In this document: positions 52,753 through 64,000 of the stretch, in pieces
How positions within the stretch are numbered: the first letter of the stretch is position 1
How the letters are laid out: every line of letters begins with the position of its first letter
Assembly (NCBI GenBank): GCA_003344405.1
Contig: NOWV01000098.1
Location: 186,001-250,000 of the forward strand
Origin: Trichoplax sp. H2
Taxonomy: Eukaryota; Placozoa; Uniplacotomia; Trichoplacea
Direction: 5' to 3'
Length of the DNA: 64,000 nucleotides
Program-made: the position numbers and the translations under genes
Notes under the pieces: generated by a model
What the model saw: only the letters and a program-made list of their open reading frames with translations
Databases searched by the model: none
What the model was told of the DNA's origin: nothing

Positions 52753-54834
52753 TTACCAAGAACCTGAACTTGAACTCGAGGACGACGATGAGGACGAAGA
52801 TGAGGACGAAGATGAGGAACGATGCAAAGCATCAGCAATTATGGCACCAGCGGCTACCCCCGCGACGAGTCCAACAGCAGCTCCCTTTCCAGCTCCACCC
52901 CCACCACGATGATGATGATGATGCTCAGTAACAACAGTAACGCCACCCGTTGGCTGAGGTGGTGGAGCCTGCTGAGCTTGAGGTGGATAGGCACCTTGTG
53001 GGTAGTATCCACCTTGTTGCGGATAAGCGCCTTGTGGAGGATATCCACCTTGCTGAGGGTATGCTCCTTGTTGCGGATATTGACCTGGCTGAGGAGGATA
53101 TTGACCAGGTTGCGGAGGATACTGACCAGGTTGAGGAGGATACTGGCCAGGTTGAGGAGGGTACTGGCCAGGTTGAGGAGGAGGATACTGACCAGGGTAT
53201 CCGGCAGGATTTTGAGGAGGGTAACCTGGTAATTGACCTCCAGCGTATGGAGGAGGTTGAGCAGGTGGAGCGGATTGCTCTTTGAATCATAATTAAATAA
53301 ATCCATTAATCCTTCATAAAATTAAAACTCTTGACTTGGGATTGAAGGGTAATACGGTATTACATATACATTTTACTGATGATGATACTTACTTGGCTTT
53401 TTTTCTTTCTTGCCCTTATCCTTTTTACTTGGTAAAGCGTTCTAAAGAAAGAATATCAATTGATTATATACTTATTGAGAGAATAAGTTGCTACCAGCTA
53501 TTTGATGCTAGTGTATATCTTTATAGGTAATATAATACCGCTATAAGCGATGACAACTCCAGAATGTTTACATAATCTGGTAAATAATATATTACGCACT
53601 GCAGCATATATTAGAAATTTATGTCGATTGCTTAACATCAGCTTTGTCAGTCGTAATCATTACAATTTAATTCTCGCTGTTATTCATGTTAACGACACAA
53701 ATAATCCGTTCGAAACTCACCATTAAAGCTTCCCTGGTACGCTCGATTTGTTCTTTCCAGAACCTATTGAGATATTAATACCAAAATATCTTTAAGTCAG
53801 GCTTTATAAGACAATAACATGAAATTCCTTAGTACAATCAAAATATGTACACATTGCAGTTTGTGTGATTGTTCCTTGTGAATCTAGAGACTTGAAAGTG
53901 GTCCATAAACATAATCGTAATTTATTATTTCTAAAAGTTATCATTAGTAATTTGCATTTCTGACAGTAAACTACTAAATAGCGTGAAAGGTAGTTGTGTT
54001 GAATAAAATATATATATAATTGGTCAACTGTGAGAAATCATGAAAGTTACATATAACTTTCTGCCAAGTTTTTCCGAGGATTGACGTAATAACAAATTGT
54101 AAAGATACATGCTGATAAATTATACTGTAAGTAAAAATTTTACCATTACAATCTACTGCGATAAAGATATTTACTAACAGTATATCAACGAAGTAAAACG
54201 GACGTCTGCAAAAATAATGAGGATCTATAAGGATTTTGTGCATTTCGGAACTCTACCGTGTAATATATCAATTGTTCGTTCCTAATTAACGGAAATTATA
54301 TCATTGAGAGCTACAAGTGTAATAGTATCTAAGTGTGAATGATGACATAAGAATAATTATAAGCAATGTTGAATGTTGCTCTTGTAACGCATGAGCCCTA
54401 ATCTGTGAACTTTGAAATACGAGTATTAACTCCTGTTTGGCAAACCAGTTATCAATCTTTTGTACTATAGCCTATTAGAGACCATAAGCTTGCTATAGAA
54501 CTTATTGACCATAACGATTGAATAATATCATATTCATAAATTGAAATACCACTACGGCATACTATACTACTATACTAGTCGTACTTTGCTTCCTCTGGCG
54601 AATTCATTAGAAATACTGATTCTCTACCATCTTCTTCTCTCAGGATCATAACACTATTATTATTAGCACCACGAGGCAGTGGTTCACTAGGAGGAACACC
54701 AATTCGTAGGCTAACATCATCTTCTAAGATGTGCAATCTATCTTCTTCCTTGCCTCCTTTGCTATCAAAATAGGCAAACTCTCCATTCACTTTGAGTTCT
54801 ATGTAGGTCGGCTTCCATTTTTTCCAAAATGTTG
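52753..54834 (-). CDS. PH-domain protein with PPQPGQY repeats and poly-Ser tail (5' end missing)
   Basis: Minus exons: 54834-54585, 53763-53721, 53441-53393 and 53279-52753, all in phase. The first encodes a pleckstrin-homology-like core: [26 protein letters not shown] and [24 protein letters not shown]. The second completes it with the terminal helix [15 protein letters not shown] Lys-rich linker leads to a low-complexity domain. That domain has five tandem PPQPGQY-type units, several QQGAYP/QGGYPP units, five His, a Gly/Ala hydrophobic stretch ([17 protein letters not shown]) and 18 consecutive Ser before GSW. The tail resembles proline/tyrosine-rich tails of annexin A7/11 or plant GYP proteins, but no named orthologue was recognised. 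The PH start (first beta strand) and start codon lie upstream and were not found. Likely a membrane-associated adaptor; this is inference. Confidence 0.75.
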
Positions 54835-55009
54835 CTACATGATTAATAATAATACAGTCAAATATATACTTAATTGACAATCACTAAAACAGTGTAATCT
54901 TAATCAGTATCTAAGTAATATAACGATATCGATGAGAAATGAAATGACTCCTTGATCAATTAGACGCCGTCCCGAAATAGCAATGAATGACGTAATTTGG
55001 CTGGGAATA

Positions 55010-57345
55010 GTTGCTGTACTGTACTGTACAGTACTGTACTTTATTTGTACTACAGTACAGTACGTAGAGACGGTAGAGTCTGGTACTGTACAAATCTTGG
55101 CATGCAAATGGAGGTGACGTCACGGCAGGTCATTTGACTGCGGAATACGGTACTGTACTGTACAGTATACGGTACGCAGTGTAAATGAACGTACTGTACA
55201 CTGTACAGTCAGCCATCAGCAAGTGAGAAAAATAGATGATTAATGTGAAAAAGGTGAACTATGCAAATGTAAACGAGTTCAGTCTGGAACATGGTCTGGA
55301 CAAAAGTGTGAATTAAGCGAGGAGACCGACCTTATGACCCATTACTACAAATAACAAAAATACGTTTTACAGAGGAAAGTAAGAGCTTCCGTGTTCTATA
55401 AACACATACACTTTGCATTCTATACAAATACCGTCAATGATTCAAAAATATATTGTCGTAGGATTAGGCTAGTATGATACTGAAGCTAGGAAAATGTTGT
55501 AGGTGAACGAAGAAGAAACTCTATGAAATTGATTTAATTCAAGGTGCCTTTACTATGCCACATCATTTATTTATGAAGTGAACGGTTTATTCGAACATTA
55601 TTTACTGTTGTTATCGGGAAGAGTGCTGTATGTATGAGGTCTACACTAGTACAGTATCTGTGCGACGATTTGACTCTTATTGAAACTAGACTACATCGCG
55701 TACTGTGATCAAATTGTACGACGTATACGCTTATTATCAAAAATGGGCCATGGGTAATAAAAGATTACCGTAGTAAAACAAGTAAACATGCCCGCAAGTA
55801 ATTTTCCACCACACTGAAGGCCTGATAAATTAAATTGAATGATCAGGTAATATATACTGTACATTGTATAAGTAATGGCATCAGTACAGTATATTAAGGA
55901 CTAAGACAGTGACACATCGCAATGAGCACCATGCAATAATAATCTAGTGTGCATCGATTAATGTACATCAACAGCGTACTGTAGTGTACACTGCTGTACA
56001 GTAGTTACTGTTATTAGTGTTAGTTTCTATTTATCACGCACGCTAAGCTTCATTTTCGACTAAAAAAGATCGAATTAGTAATCTGTAGAGCTACAGTACT
56101 TAAAATTAATCTATCCATTTATAATATCAACTTCAACTCACTCAGACGTTGTGCCCAGGCTTCGCAAACGGCCATGATAAGGATGAGAATACTTTCACTT
56201 GACTTTAAAAGTTCAAACCCAAATCGTGAACGAATCTTGATTAACTGATTATAGGGGAGAGCTGCTTCTCTTATTTTGCCGCACCGTAACGTACGGTACT
56301 GTACTGAAATGTACTGTACACTGTACAGTACGCACTGTACTGTACAGTACTACAGTATAAAGGCAAAAAAATTTGTAGTGTACTGAACTGTACCACAGTA
56401 CTGTACTGTACAGTACACAGTAGCCAAAAAAGATTACCAGGAGTGGGGTTCGAACCCACGCGTGCATCTGCACATTGGATCTTAAGTCCAACGCCTTAAC
56501 CACTCGGCCATCCTGGTTCGCACCTACCTCTTAAGGAAGAATTTTTATTTAAGAAAAATCTTATTCCTCATTATTCAGTATCCATATGCATTATGCAGTG
56601 TACACTGTACAGTACAGTACAATATATTATAGTAATTAAAGGAGAATAATACGGTATGAAAAGAGCTCCGGTTAATGAGTACAGTACCACACAGATTGAG
56701 AGTATGACTACAATACGAGTTTATAATAATACCCATTATAATTATCAATTCCTTTTTTTATAGTCTTAGCCATGCTAGTAGCGAACTTTACGTGCATTTA
56801 CAGACTTTTTACTATTCGTTTAAGTTGCAAATAAACAACAAACTTGCACGAACAGTCTTGAAATGGAAATTTATTTACATTGGTTACATTGATTTATGAT
56901 GGTATTTATATACTGTAATAGTGCAACAGTAGAACTTAGAATAAACGTTCAATTCGAAAATTGAAACTAGAATTTATTTTATGTAGCGATTGCTTTGTCA
57001 TCTTATCTAATTGAAATTAGAATTTGAAATACAGTACAGTAAGTTAAGATGTTTACGGTAGTAATGCGCTATGAATTGAGTGCACAGTACTTTACGTACT
57101 GTACAGTACAGTACTGTAATACTGGATCAGGTCTAACTGGATGTACTGTACTGTACATTGTACAGTACTGCACATGAAGTTGCCCCAGATTGCCCCATCT
57201 CTTGTCCGATACCACTGTACTGTACTGTACTGTACAGTACAGTATAGTACAATACTTTACTACCGTGCTAAGTGTAGTTAGTGCTATACTGTATACTACT
57301 AGATATCCACTCACTATTTATACGTGTACATTGTACAGCCATTAT
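55010..57345. repeat. Foldback ACAGT/ACTGT microsatellite clusters around the tRNA-Leu gene
   Basis: Blocks at about 55012-55065, 55147-55210, 55855-55880, 55974-56010, 56290-56425, 56598-56625, 57030-57065, 57085-57165, 57213-57250 and 57325-57345 show the pentamer switching strand at a GTAC or TGTACA centre. This is the densest cluster in the window. The minus-strand ORFs here (Tyr/Cys/Thr/Val-rich) are translations of the pentamer. Confidence 0.88.
56436..56517 (-). tRNA. tRNA-Leu(TAA): tRNA-Leu, anticodon TAA
   Basis: On the minus strand 82 nt fold as a class II tRNA. The acceptor arm starts ACCAGGA and pairs with TCCTGGT at the 3' end. Box A is TGGCCGAGTGG and box B GGTTCGAACCC. The anticodon loop is CTTAAGA with anticodon TAA at 56484-56482, in the stem TTGGA/TCCAA. 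A long variable arm (TGTGC...GCACG) is typical of leucine tRNAs. There is no intron and no encoded CCA, as expected for a nuclear gene. A foldback microsatellite block begins 11 bp downstream of its 3' end. Confidence 0.95.
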
Positions 57346-58036
57346 GCATATCTAATCTAATTTAATCTAAGGATTTTACTTCAAATTAAATTGGGATACT
57401 GTAAACTTAAGTGAGTGTTCTAAAAAAGTGGCTATACAGTAGTTGCACGTCAGACCGGTCCTAACTGCAGTCATAAAGATTTCAAGATTTTTAGACCGTA
57501 TCCACTACACTATGGCCTCAACGGCTCCACCCTCCTGCATTGGAGCCTGCTTATAATAGCGTAACGTTGTGCGTCGCATAGTGCCTTACAGTAATTGTGA
57601 TAGCTTTGTTATTCAAAATCATTGTTACTCAGTTATTATGTTTTTTCTTGTAAATTGAATACCATTTCTTGCAATCTATGGCGAAAAAAGCAAAAATAAC
57701 TCGCCGCCAGCAAAAGCGATGAAGAATAGAACGTACAAATTTTATGATTATAGAGCCAGAACAACGGTATTTGCTAAAATTCCAGTAATATAGCCTGTCC
57801 CCTTTAGTACGTTATTAGAAACATTTATTAGAGTTATGTATTTTAGATGTGAATCGATTCATCCAAAGAGACTGTAATATCCGATTACTCGTATAGTGCC
57901 TCCTATATTTTGAACAATAATTTTCTTTTTACAGTTCGCACGCTTGTTCAAAACACGAGCTATCTGATGTCAATTAAAATCCAATAATATATTTAAGAAA
58001 TCTAGCAAAGCAGCCAACCTTTGGAGTCACAAAGCG

Positions 58037-61000
58037 ATGGCATTTTGTTCTCATTCTAGGTACAGCTTTGAATCTGATGGAAATAAACCAGCGAATCAAG
58101 GTAGACTAAAGCATTACGCCGTATCGGTTTCACATAAACTACCCAAAAAATAAAATTAAAAAAAAATATCTTAATTATACTGCCAATAGACTAATCTTTT
58201 CCGAGATTAACTAAAAATACGGCGCGTTATAGTACTGTCTGATTTGAATGATATGCTTCATTATTACGCTTCGGAGGGTGGTACTATCGTTGTTTACTTT
58301 ACTATTTACATTAGTCACTCATTTCGTGATATACCTCCCTCCCAATCGAACTCTAGAAATACTCGTAATTCATAACTATACTTGGCTCTCGATTATTATC
58401 GTTTCTAAGATTTTTTGGAGACTTTAAAATTCCCTGATGCCAATTTAGTATTGAACAATTCTGAAGACAATATATCACTATTCTAGATAATTTGGCTACG
58501 CAGGACGCATCTGTTCAACATTTAATGAGTTATTATCAATGTCGTCATTATGGATGGATTAAGAAACAAGGCGGTAATCATAAAAATTGTAAGTCATGAT
58601 TAAATTTCAATTTTTCAAACTTCTAAAATTTTACCGATCTAATACCGAAAATTTTTATATCATAAAAAATAGCAAGACTTAGTGCAGAAGTAATAAACAG
58701 TGTATTCCTATACAATATTTATTTTGAAGGCATTAGTTGGAATTAAGTCATAAAGAAAATAAGAAATTAATTTTTAGAGCAAGTATACTGAAATCCTAGT
58801 TGTTAACAATACGGTAGAATTGGTGCTCACTGGAATTGGTAGATTTTAAAATGTAGTGGCAACGAATTACATGTTCTTTGGTTTAACAACAAGCGTTACA
58901 AAATGCTGACATTATAATAACTTCTGTATGCATAGCATCTTTAAAGCAAATATAGTAAATATTATGTCATACGAATTTACAGGGAAAACTCGGTTCATGA
59001 TATTGTGTCAGGGATGCTTATATTACTATGAGAACGAACAATCAGTCAAACCGAAAGGCCATGTTGTCCTTAATAACTACAGGTTCGATATAACTGTTAC
59101 AGCAGTTGGTGCACTGTACAACCATTTCATGTTATATTTAACACCATAGTAGTACTTACGCCATGCTGCCGAATATAAATAAATTTTAATTGTTAGATTA
59201 TATTTATTAGTCAAAATATCCATCAAACCGTGGATATTCATTAATATAGCGGTATTGCCTTTAATTTCTACTATTAAATACACCTTTCATACCGCAACGA
59301 AAACTATCTTTTGATATCTACTATACACTACATCATGAACGAGAACAGAGCCTGTCCAGCTCCAGAAATGAGAAAAATGCCATGGGTTTTTAAATTACTA
59401 CATCTTCATCCGTGCATGAGGACGTACTACGTCTCCTGTAAAAATAGAGATGAAATGCTGGTAATTATAATTATTTAAATGATATCACATAATATTTCGT
59501 GAGTCCAATACCTGCACTTAGGTGGGAATGAGAAATACAGTGGCTGTGAGAAAATCTTTATAGTCTTTCATATTAACATTTGTAGCGCTGTTCTTATTAT
59601 CATTTAATAAACTTCAGATTAATTTAAAAGTCATTATTTTTAATATGTTATGCTGTCACGTATACGTGTACAATTACGTACTATGATACTATGCAAGTTA
59701 TCTAACTGTTAGTGCTAGTTGACTTTAAGAAACACTTTGTATTCGAATGAAATTAGCCGAATCAAAATTAATCCGCTATTTATACATAAGATGATTTATC
59801 AGTAAGCATTATCTTCCACTCTTCACATTGTTCCTATTTCTGCAAATATCTTGTCAGCGTTGGATCGAAATGATCGGGAAAGACATTGAAGTTTATTGTA
59901 GCAGTGATGACTGGTAATACTTTTAATGATAATGGTAAAATAAAATTAGGAACGTTGCTTCTGTAACTATACGCTAGTAGCTATCCACTTAAATATTTAA
60001 CTATATTTTCTTTTTATGATATTATTGGAATAAAATAATATCACTTTGTTGAATTATTTAAAACATACAGCGAACAATGATCGGACATTTTTAGATTTGT
60101 TTTCTACGTAAGATAAATAGTTTATTAAGGTGAAGTTACCTAAAGGTAAACCAGGTTCTCGGTTGGTAATTCTTGTGTACAGGGGTCACGGATATGAAAA
60201 ATATGATGAAGAAAGCAATCCAGAAAACCAAAGAAGAAATTACTTTCAAGAAAGCGAAATTCCTGTAAATATAAATGATAATCCACCAACTGCGACAGAA
60301 TCTAGTAAGTAGATGTATTGGTCTTAGTAACTAAATGCTTTCAATCCTATAGACTTATTTGTTTTTCAAATTCATTTATCAAGGTGACATGATAAATTTC
60401 AATTATGACCAACAGATTGACGGGATAATTAAATCTAAAGAGTAAGGAATGGCTATAGCTCGTAATAGCGATAGTTGATTTTTTCAATAGACTACGATAT
60501 ACAGTTTATAATTATACAAAATAATATTATTTCAAACCAATCTGATCAAGTTATAAACAAGTATATCATCGTCAATTAAAATGGATATAGTCATTAAAAG
60601 AAGGCCACTTAAGAATATTTAAGATACTATATACTACATTACACAAAGTATTTTCATTAATGAATTTAATGTGTTATACGGTACCGTACAAACGGTTACG
60701 ATGAAACTGGAGATGATAAAGTTTTCTTAAGAAGATCTTATAATCATAGCATACGAACGTATGAAAATTCGTTGGTATCGAAGGTCTTGACTAATGCATA
60801 TGTCGACTTCGATAACGTACAATAGTAATAAAGTGGGTATATCATTTCTTTTAAAGCACTGATTCGATACGCTGTAGCAGTTTCAGTAATTAAACAAGGA
60901 TTTTCGTTGATCCATTTGATGTTTGCTTTGCATAATATCCTAAAATTTATAATTTAATTTTTGAAGTTTCTTCCACGAATATCAAGTTGCACATCACAGT

Positions 61001-62551
61001 TCCTTGAAGCCATGGCAAACGGTATAATAACTATTGAAATTTTGGAAGAATTAAAGTTAATTAAAAGTAACAATTATTTAAATTAAGCGTAATAGGTATA
61101 TACGATTGAAGTCAAATTGCCGCATACTGCAAGATAGCTACCATTACCCTATTATGTTATCATATATTGCAGAAGCTGTATCTTGTGCTATTCGAATAGC
61201 CTAATGTCTACAGTATACAGTACAGCGCTATAATTGTTAGAGTGTTAGATTGTGCATCAATGCCATATATTACTATATAAATTATTAGTCAGTTGTACTA
61301 ATTAGGAGTAGTACGAATCTTCAATATCGTGGCTAGTATTAATTAATTAACGCTAGATACAGTAGTGATACACAACACCGTCTTGGTTATTTATTAAATG
61401 GGCTACTTAATAATTTCTTTTGAGGGAATTTAGTACTCCATGATTATTACTATATCACGGGTTGACTCAGGATTTTAGTCGCTAGAGACATACAGAATAG
61501 ATTAAAGCGAGTCCAGTAAATCAAACTTTGTTGTAGCGCTATAATAAGTACTTTAATATGAAAATCAGTGAGTTTATTACATAAAACCGGCAATGCAGTT
61601 AATTTGATATTGTTAATCTTACAGTACAGCCAGCGGGTAGCAAAGTAAGATATTAAATTGAATGGTCTAGTCAACGATTTTATGCAGTGATACTGAATTT
61701 ATCGTAACACTCTGATCAGAATGTTACAGTGAATTGGTTTTGCTTGATTTTCTTAATGAGTAAATATTGTTATTGCAGGAGTTATCACAAACTTCACAAA
61801 TAGACAAATTACATTATTTACCAAAGTCAACATTTATAGGAAAAGCTGATGTAAGCCAAGCCTTAAGGTAAGTTTTTCACTTGCAAATGGTAACTCCTTT
61901 ATTAAACCTGGTGGCAAAAAATTGATTTAATTTCTTGAGTTTGTTTCTACATTGGTTCACTTTGATGAATTTACGATATACTGTATTACGTGCTCACGAT
62001 AGTAAATCAACATAAATTCTTCTTCATTAGACTATTATACCACCAACCGTTTCAGGAAGGGCTCTATTTAATTCGAGAAGGCAAAACTTCCATAAATACC
62101 ACTATGCAAAATATGGTAAGGTTGTTATTTTTCAACCCTAAAACAGTATCCTTCATTTTGAAATATTGAGACGTAAAATTGAGGCGCTGTCATGTTCAAT
62201 TTCAATAGATATTGACTGTAGGCACTGAAGATGTTCCATTACATTTTAGGATACTATATTTTAGTGTAAGTTCGTGAATTAATTATATTTATTTTATATT
62301 GTTCGGGCTGCAACACTAGTTAGAATTAGTACAATGGAAAGGTACCACTCTCAGTTGCACAAATCTAATACTATATTTCATTATTAGTAATATCTATTAC
62401 TTTAAAATCATTTCCATTTTATTTCTAGGATAAGGGATGGACTCTAGATAGGTCTTGCTGGTTTGAAAGACTAGATCAACTGATACGATATTATCATCAT
62501 AACAGTTTACCGAACTGTTTATGTAAGCTGACTCGAGCATACTCTTCGTAA
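58037..62551 (+). CDS. SH3BP2: SH3BP2-like PH-SH2 adaptor
   Basis: Exons with consistent phases: 58037-58100, 58487-58588, 58983-59082, 59349-59460, 59858-59913, then 60130-60304, 60384-60441, and 61779-61867, 62031-62115, 62209-62265, 62429-62551. The N-terminal PH domain reads YGWIKKQGG, WKTRFMILCQGCLYYY, VFKLLHLHP and RWIEMIGKDIE, the closing W helix. The middle is acidic and Tyr-containing (GYEKYDEESNPEN), as in SH3BP2. The C-terminal SH2 domain has EGLYLIREGK (the phosphotyrosine-binding Arg), FRILY and WFERLDQLIRYYHHNSLP. It ends at LTRAYSS, so SH2 is terminal as in the vertebrate protein. SH3BP2 couples tyrosine kinases (Syk, Src) to downstream signalling at membranes. The links exon 5-6 and exon 7-8 are out of phase in my model, so at least one small exon in 59.9-60.1 kb and one in 60.4-61.8 kb are missing. 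Confidence 0.88.
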
Positions 62552-63366
62552 AAGATAATATACTATATTCCTATCGCTGCACTGGATTACATATTTCTTT
62601 CCTATTTTTAAGAAATGGAAGGTGAATTTTGTACTGACCAGGATAATGCTTTGAGTACATGTACGCGTGCACCGCAAATTATGTACAATCAATCTACGAT
62701 GCAGTAGATTGCAATAGTTTTGTTATACGACCTTATCATTAAACATTATATCGAATTTTGGTGTTAGAAGAATGTTCATAGTAACGTAATCTAGTTATTA
62801 TGCCTCGAGCACTGAAATAACAGCATAAGCGCGTATTGTAAAGATACTAGAATGCATTGTTGAGCGATTGAAACATACAAATATTACTGTAGTTTGTGTA
62901 CTGTACATACTGAAGAAAAGAGATTAAGTATAGAATAGGATACTTAAAGACTGCAAGTAGTTTACCGCCTTTGATGAAATAGCAACCAACGATACATATT
63001 ATATTTGTTATATTTACTGTGGAAATATTTTTATTTACGATGCTATCCGTTTTAGTTAAAACCGACTTCTATCATATAAATGTCTATAACTGCTGCTAAC
63101 AAATAAACTTTTAAGAAATTTCTTATAACTTAATCGCAGTCGTTCAGAACCGTCCAATGACAACCCAATACAGTATGCTATAAGTACTCGTATAGTTGAT
63201 CACTGCAAAAATAATTTTTACAGTCTTGAGCTAACATTAACATAAAGATTTCAATAGTGTATCGTAACAAATATTAAATATTGCAAGGCGACTTTTATCC
63301 AGATTTCATCAAAATATACTGCTTCTCGTTCACTCTAACGTCACATTGCCTAAACGTGAGGCTTAC
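62552..63366. other. Intergenic or 3' part of next gene, nothing resolved
   Basis: Follows the SH3BP2-like stop. No exon could be supported, although the minus-strand gene to the right must continue to lower coordinates because its exon ends at a donor at 63366. One small ACTGTAC fragment near 62900. Confidence 0.45.
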
Positions 63367-64000
63367 CAAGGTCTACGATAATGTCCTTGGCTTGAATTAC
63401 ATCGTCTGAATTTACAGTTTCTTGAGCCTATTTTCGCATATATATAAATTAAATTTCAAACCATCATTACTATATCGTAAAACGAAGTAGTCTTAAAGAG
63501 AAATGCTACGGCTTCGTCTTACAGGTTCTCGGATAGTGCCCTTCTTCACTTTTATCGTAGTAACATTTTCTCTGCTTAAATTATCGCATGACGCCGATAA
63601 TAGTCCATGATGGAAGTAGAAATCCACATCATTTGGAAATTTCATGGTAGCTGTAATATCGTTTCAAAATTTTTTCGTTAACAATAATAGTACCATAACG
63701 GAATATCTATCGGTAAAATTATCCACGCTGGTTTAAGAATGTTAAATCAATGAACGATAAAGATTCTTAATTCAAAGAGCCTTGAATTAGTCAGTAAACA
63801 CTCTTCTTACCTTTAATTTTGCATTCTCTATCCTTTGGGGTTGTTCCTACCTTAAATGATTCTTTGATAGTATTTACTAACAGTTCTGAATAACGCTTTG
63901 TGGGATCTATAGATTTCTTTTTGGAATCATTGAAGCCCAAAACTTTGTGATAATAGTAATTACTTTGTAGACGTTTTAGCCTGTTGATATTAATGTAAAT
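63367..64000 (-). CDS. Unrecognised gene, partial (three exons, cut by window edge)
   Basis: Three in-phase minus-strand exons: 64000-63811, 63650-63523 and 63427-63367. They have good GT-AG borders and codon character unlike the flanking DNA. The first reads NRLKRLQSNYYYHKVLGFND, then DPTKRYSELLVNTIKESFKV and TPKDRECKIK. The second reads ATMKFPNDVDFYFHHGLLSA followed by a Lys-rich strand (VTTIKVKKGTIREP). The third is acidic (AQETVNSDDVIQAKDIIVDL) and ends at a donor, so the coding region continues to the left. The start lies beyond the window. No family recognised; the mixture of charged helix and beta-like segments suggests a soluble intracellular protein. Confidence 0.6.

Larger units (their letters stand above)
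54835..58036. other. Divergent spacer between the two PH-protein genes
   Basis: Contains the tRNA-Leu gene and several foldback microsatellite blocks. It must also hold the missing 5' exon(s) of the minus-strand PH gene, which I could not place. A 14-codon ORF at about 57679-57723 (MAKKAKITRRQQKR) is noted but unsupported. Confidence 0.5.

Noticed and set aside
52822-53285. Plus- and minus-strand ORFs rich in Leu/Arg or Glu/Asp over the Pro-rich exon
   Set aside because: Other-frame shadows of the PPQPGQY repeat exon of the minus-strand PH gene.
57445-57535. tRNA-like stretch with CACTACACTATGGCC on the plus strand
   Set aside because: Resembles a box A on the minus strand, but no matching box B, anticodon stem or acceptor pairing could be formed; at most a decayed tRNA-like remnant.
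57679-57723. Short ORF MAKKAKITRRQQKR
   Set aside because: Only 14 codons, no donor site or homologue recognised; could be chance.

Overview
The window is AT-rich nuclear DNA of an early-branching animal. Genes are densely packed with short GT-AG introns (about 50 bp to a few kb). Every gene I recognise is metazoan or eukaryotic: snRNP protein G, a TRPM channel, a tetraspanin, two clan-2 P450s, a TBC1D12/14 RabGAP, an SH3BP2-like adaptor, an R3H/coiled-coil protein, an SFI1-like repeat protein and a nuclear tRNA-Leu. Compact animal genes, base composition and abundant GTAC-rich foldback microsatellites make a placozoan (Trichoplax-like) source my best guess. That is inference, not proof. I rebuilt exons by hand from splice sites, reading-frame phase and family motifs.

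Layout. 1-4.8 kb (-): SFI1-like gene, about one repeat per exon, running off the left edge. 5.24-5.55 kb (-): small predicted membrane protein. 5.6-6.7 kb: foldback ACAGT/ACTGT repeats in a divergent promoter region. 6.83-8.12 kb (+): SNRPG, complete. 8.47-10.7 kb (-): R3HCC1L-like gene, convergent with SNRPG. 10.7-16.7 kb: gene-poor, with a direct duplication, a palindrome and a TATA-like site. 16.7-30.0 kb (+): a 24-exon TRPM channel gene (about 1,249 aa), with tandem duplications and a MITE-like hairpin in intron 3. 30-34.6 kb: no gene seen. 34.6-36.9 kb (-): seven-exon tetraspanin. 39.3-41.5 and 44.7-46.9 kb (-): two P450 genes in tandem, each with two exons and an intron at the same place and phase. 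48.0-51.5 kb (+): TBC1D12/14-like RabGAP. 52.75-54.8 kb (-): PH-domain protein with a PPQPGQY-repeat tail. 55-57.3 kb: more foldback microsatellites, surrounding a tRNA-Leu(TAA) on the minus strand. 58.0-62.55 kb (+): SH3BP2-like PH-SH2 adaptor. 63.4-64 kb (-): three exons of an unrecognised gene cut by the right edge.

The genes do not form one pathway. Possible themes are membrane/signalling (TRPM, tetraspanin, the two PH proteins, RabGAP), ER oxidation (P450 pair), splicing (SNRPG) and centrosome (SFI1-like). The most unusual non-coding signal is the recurrent ACAGT/ACTGT foldback microsatellite concentrated upstream of genes, in two cases inside divergent intergenic regions. No CRISPR array, integrase, transposase gene or viral gene was seen.
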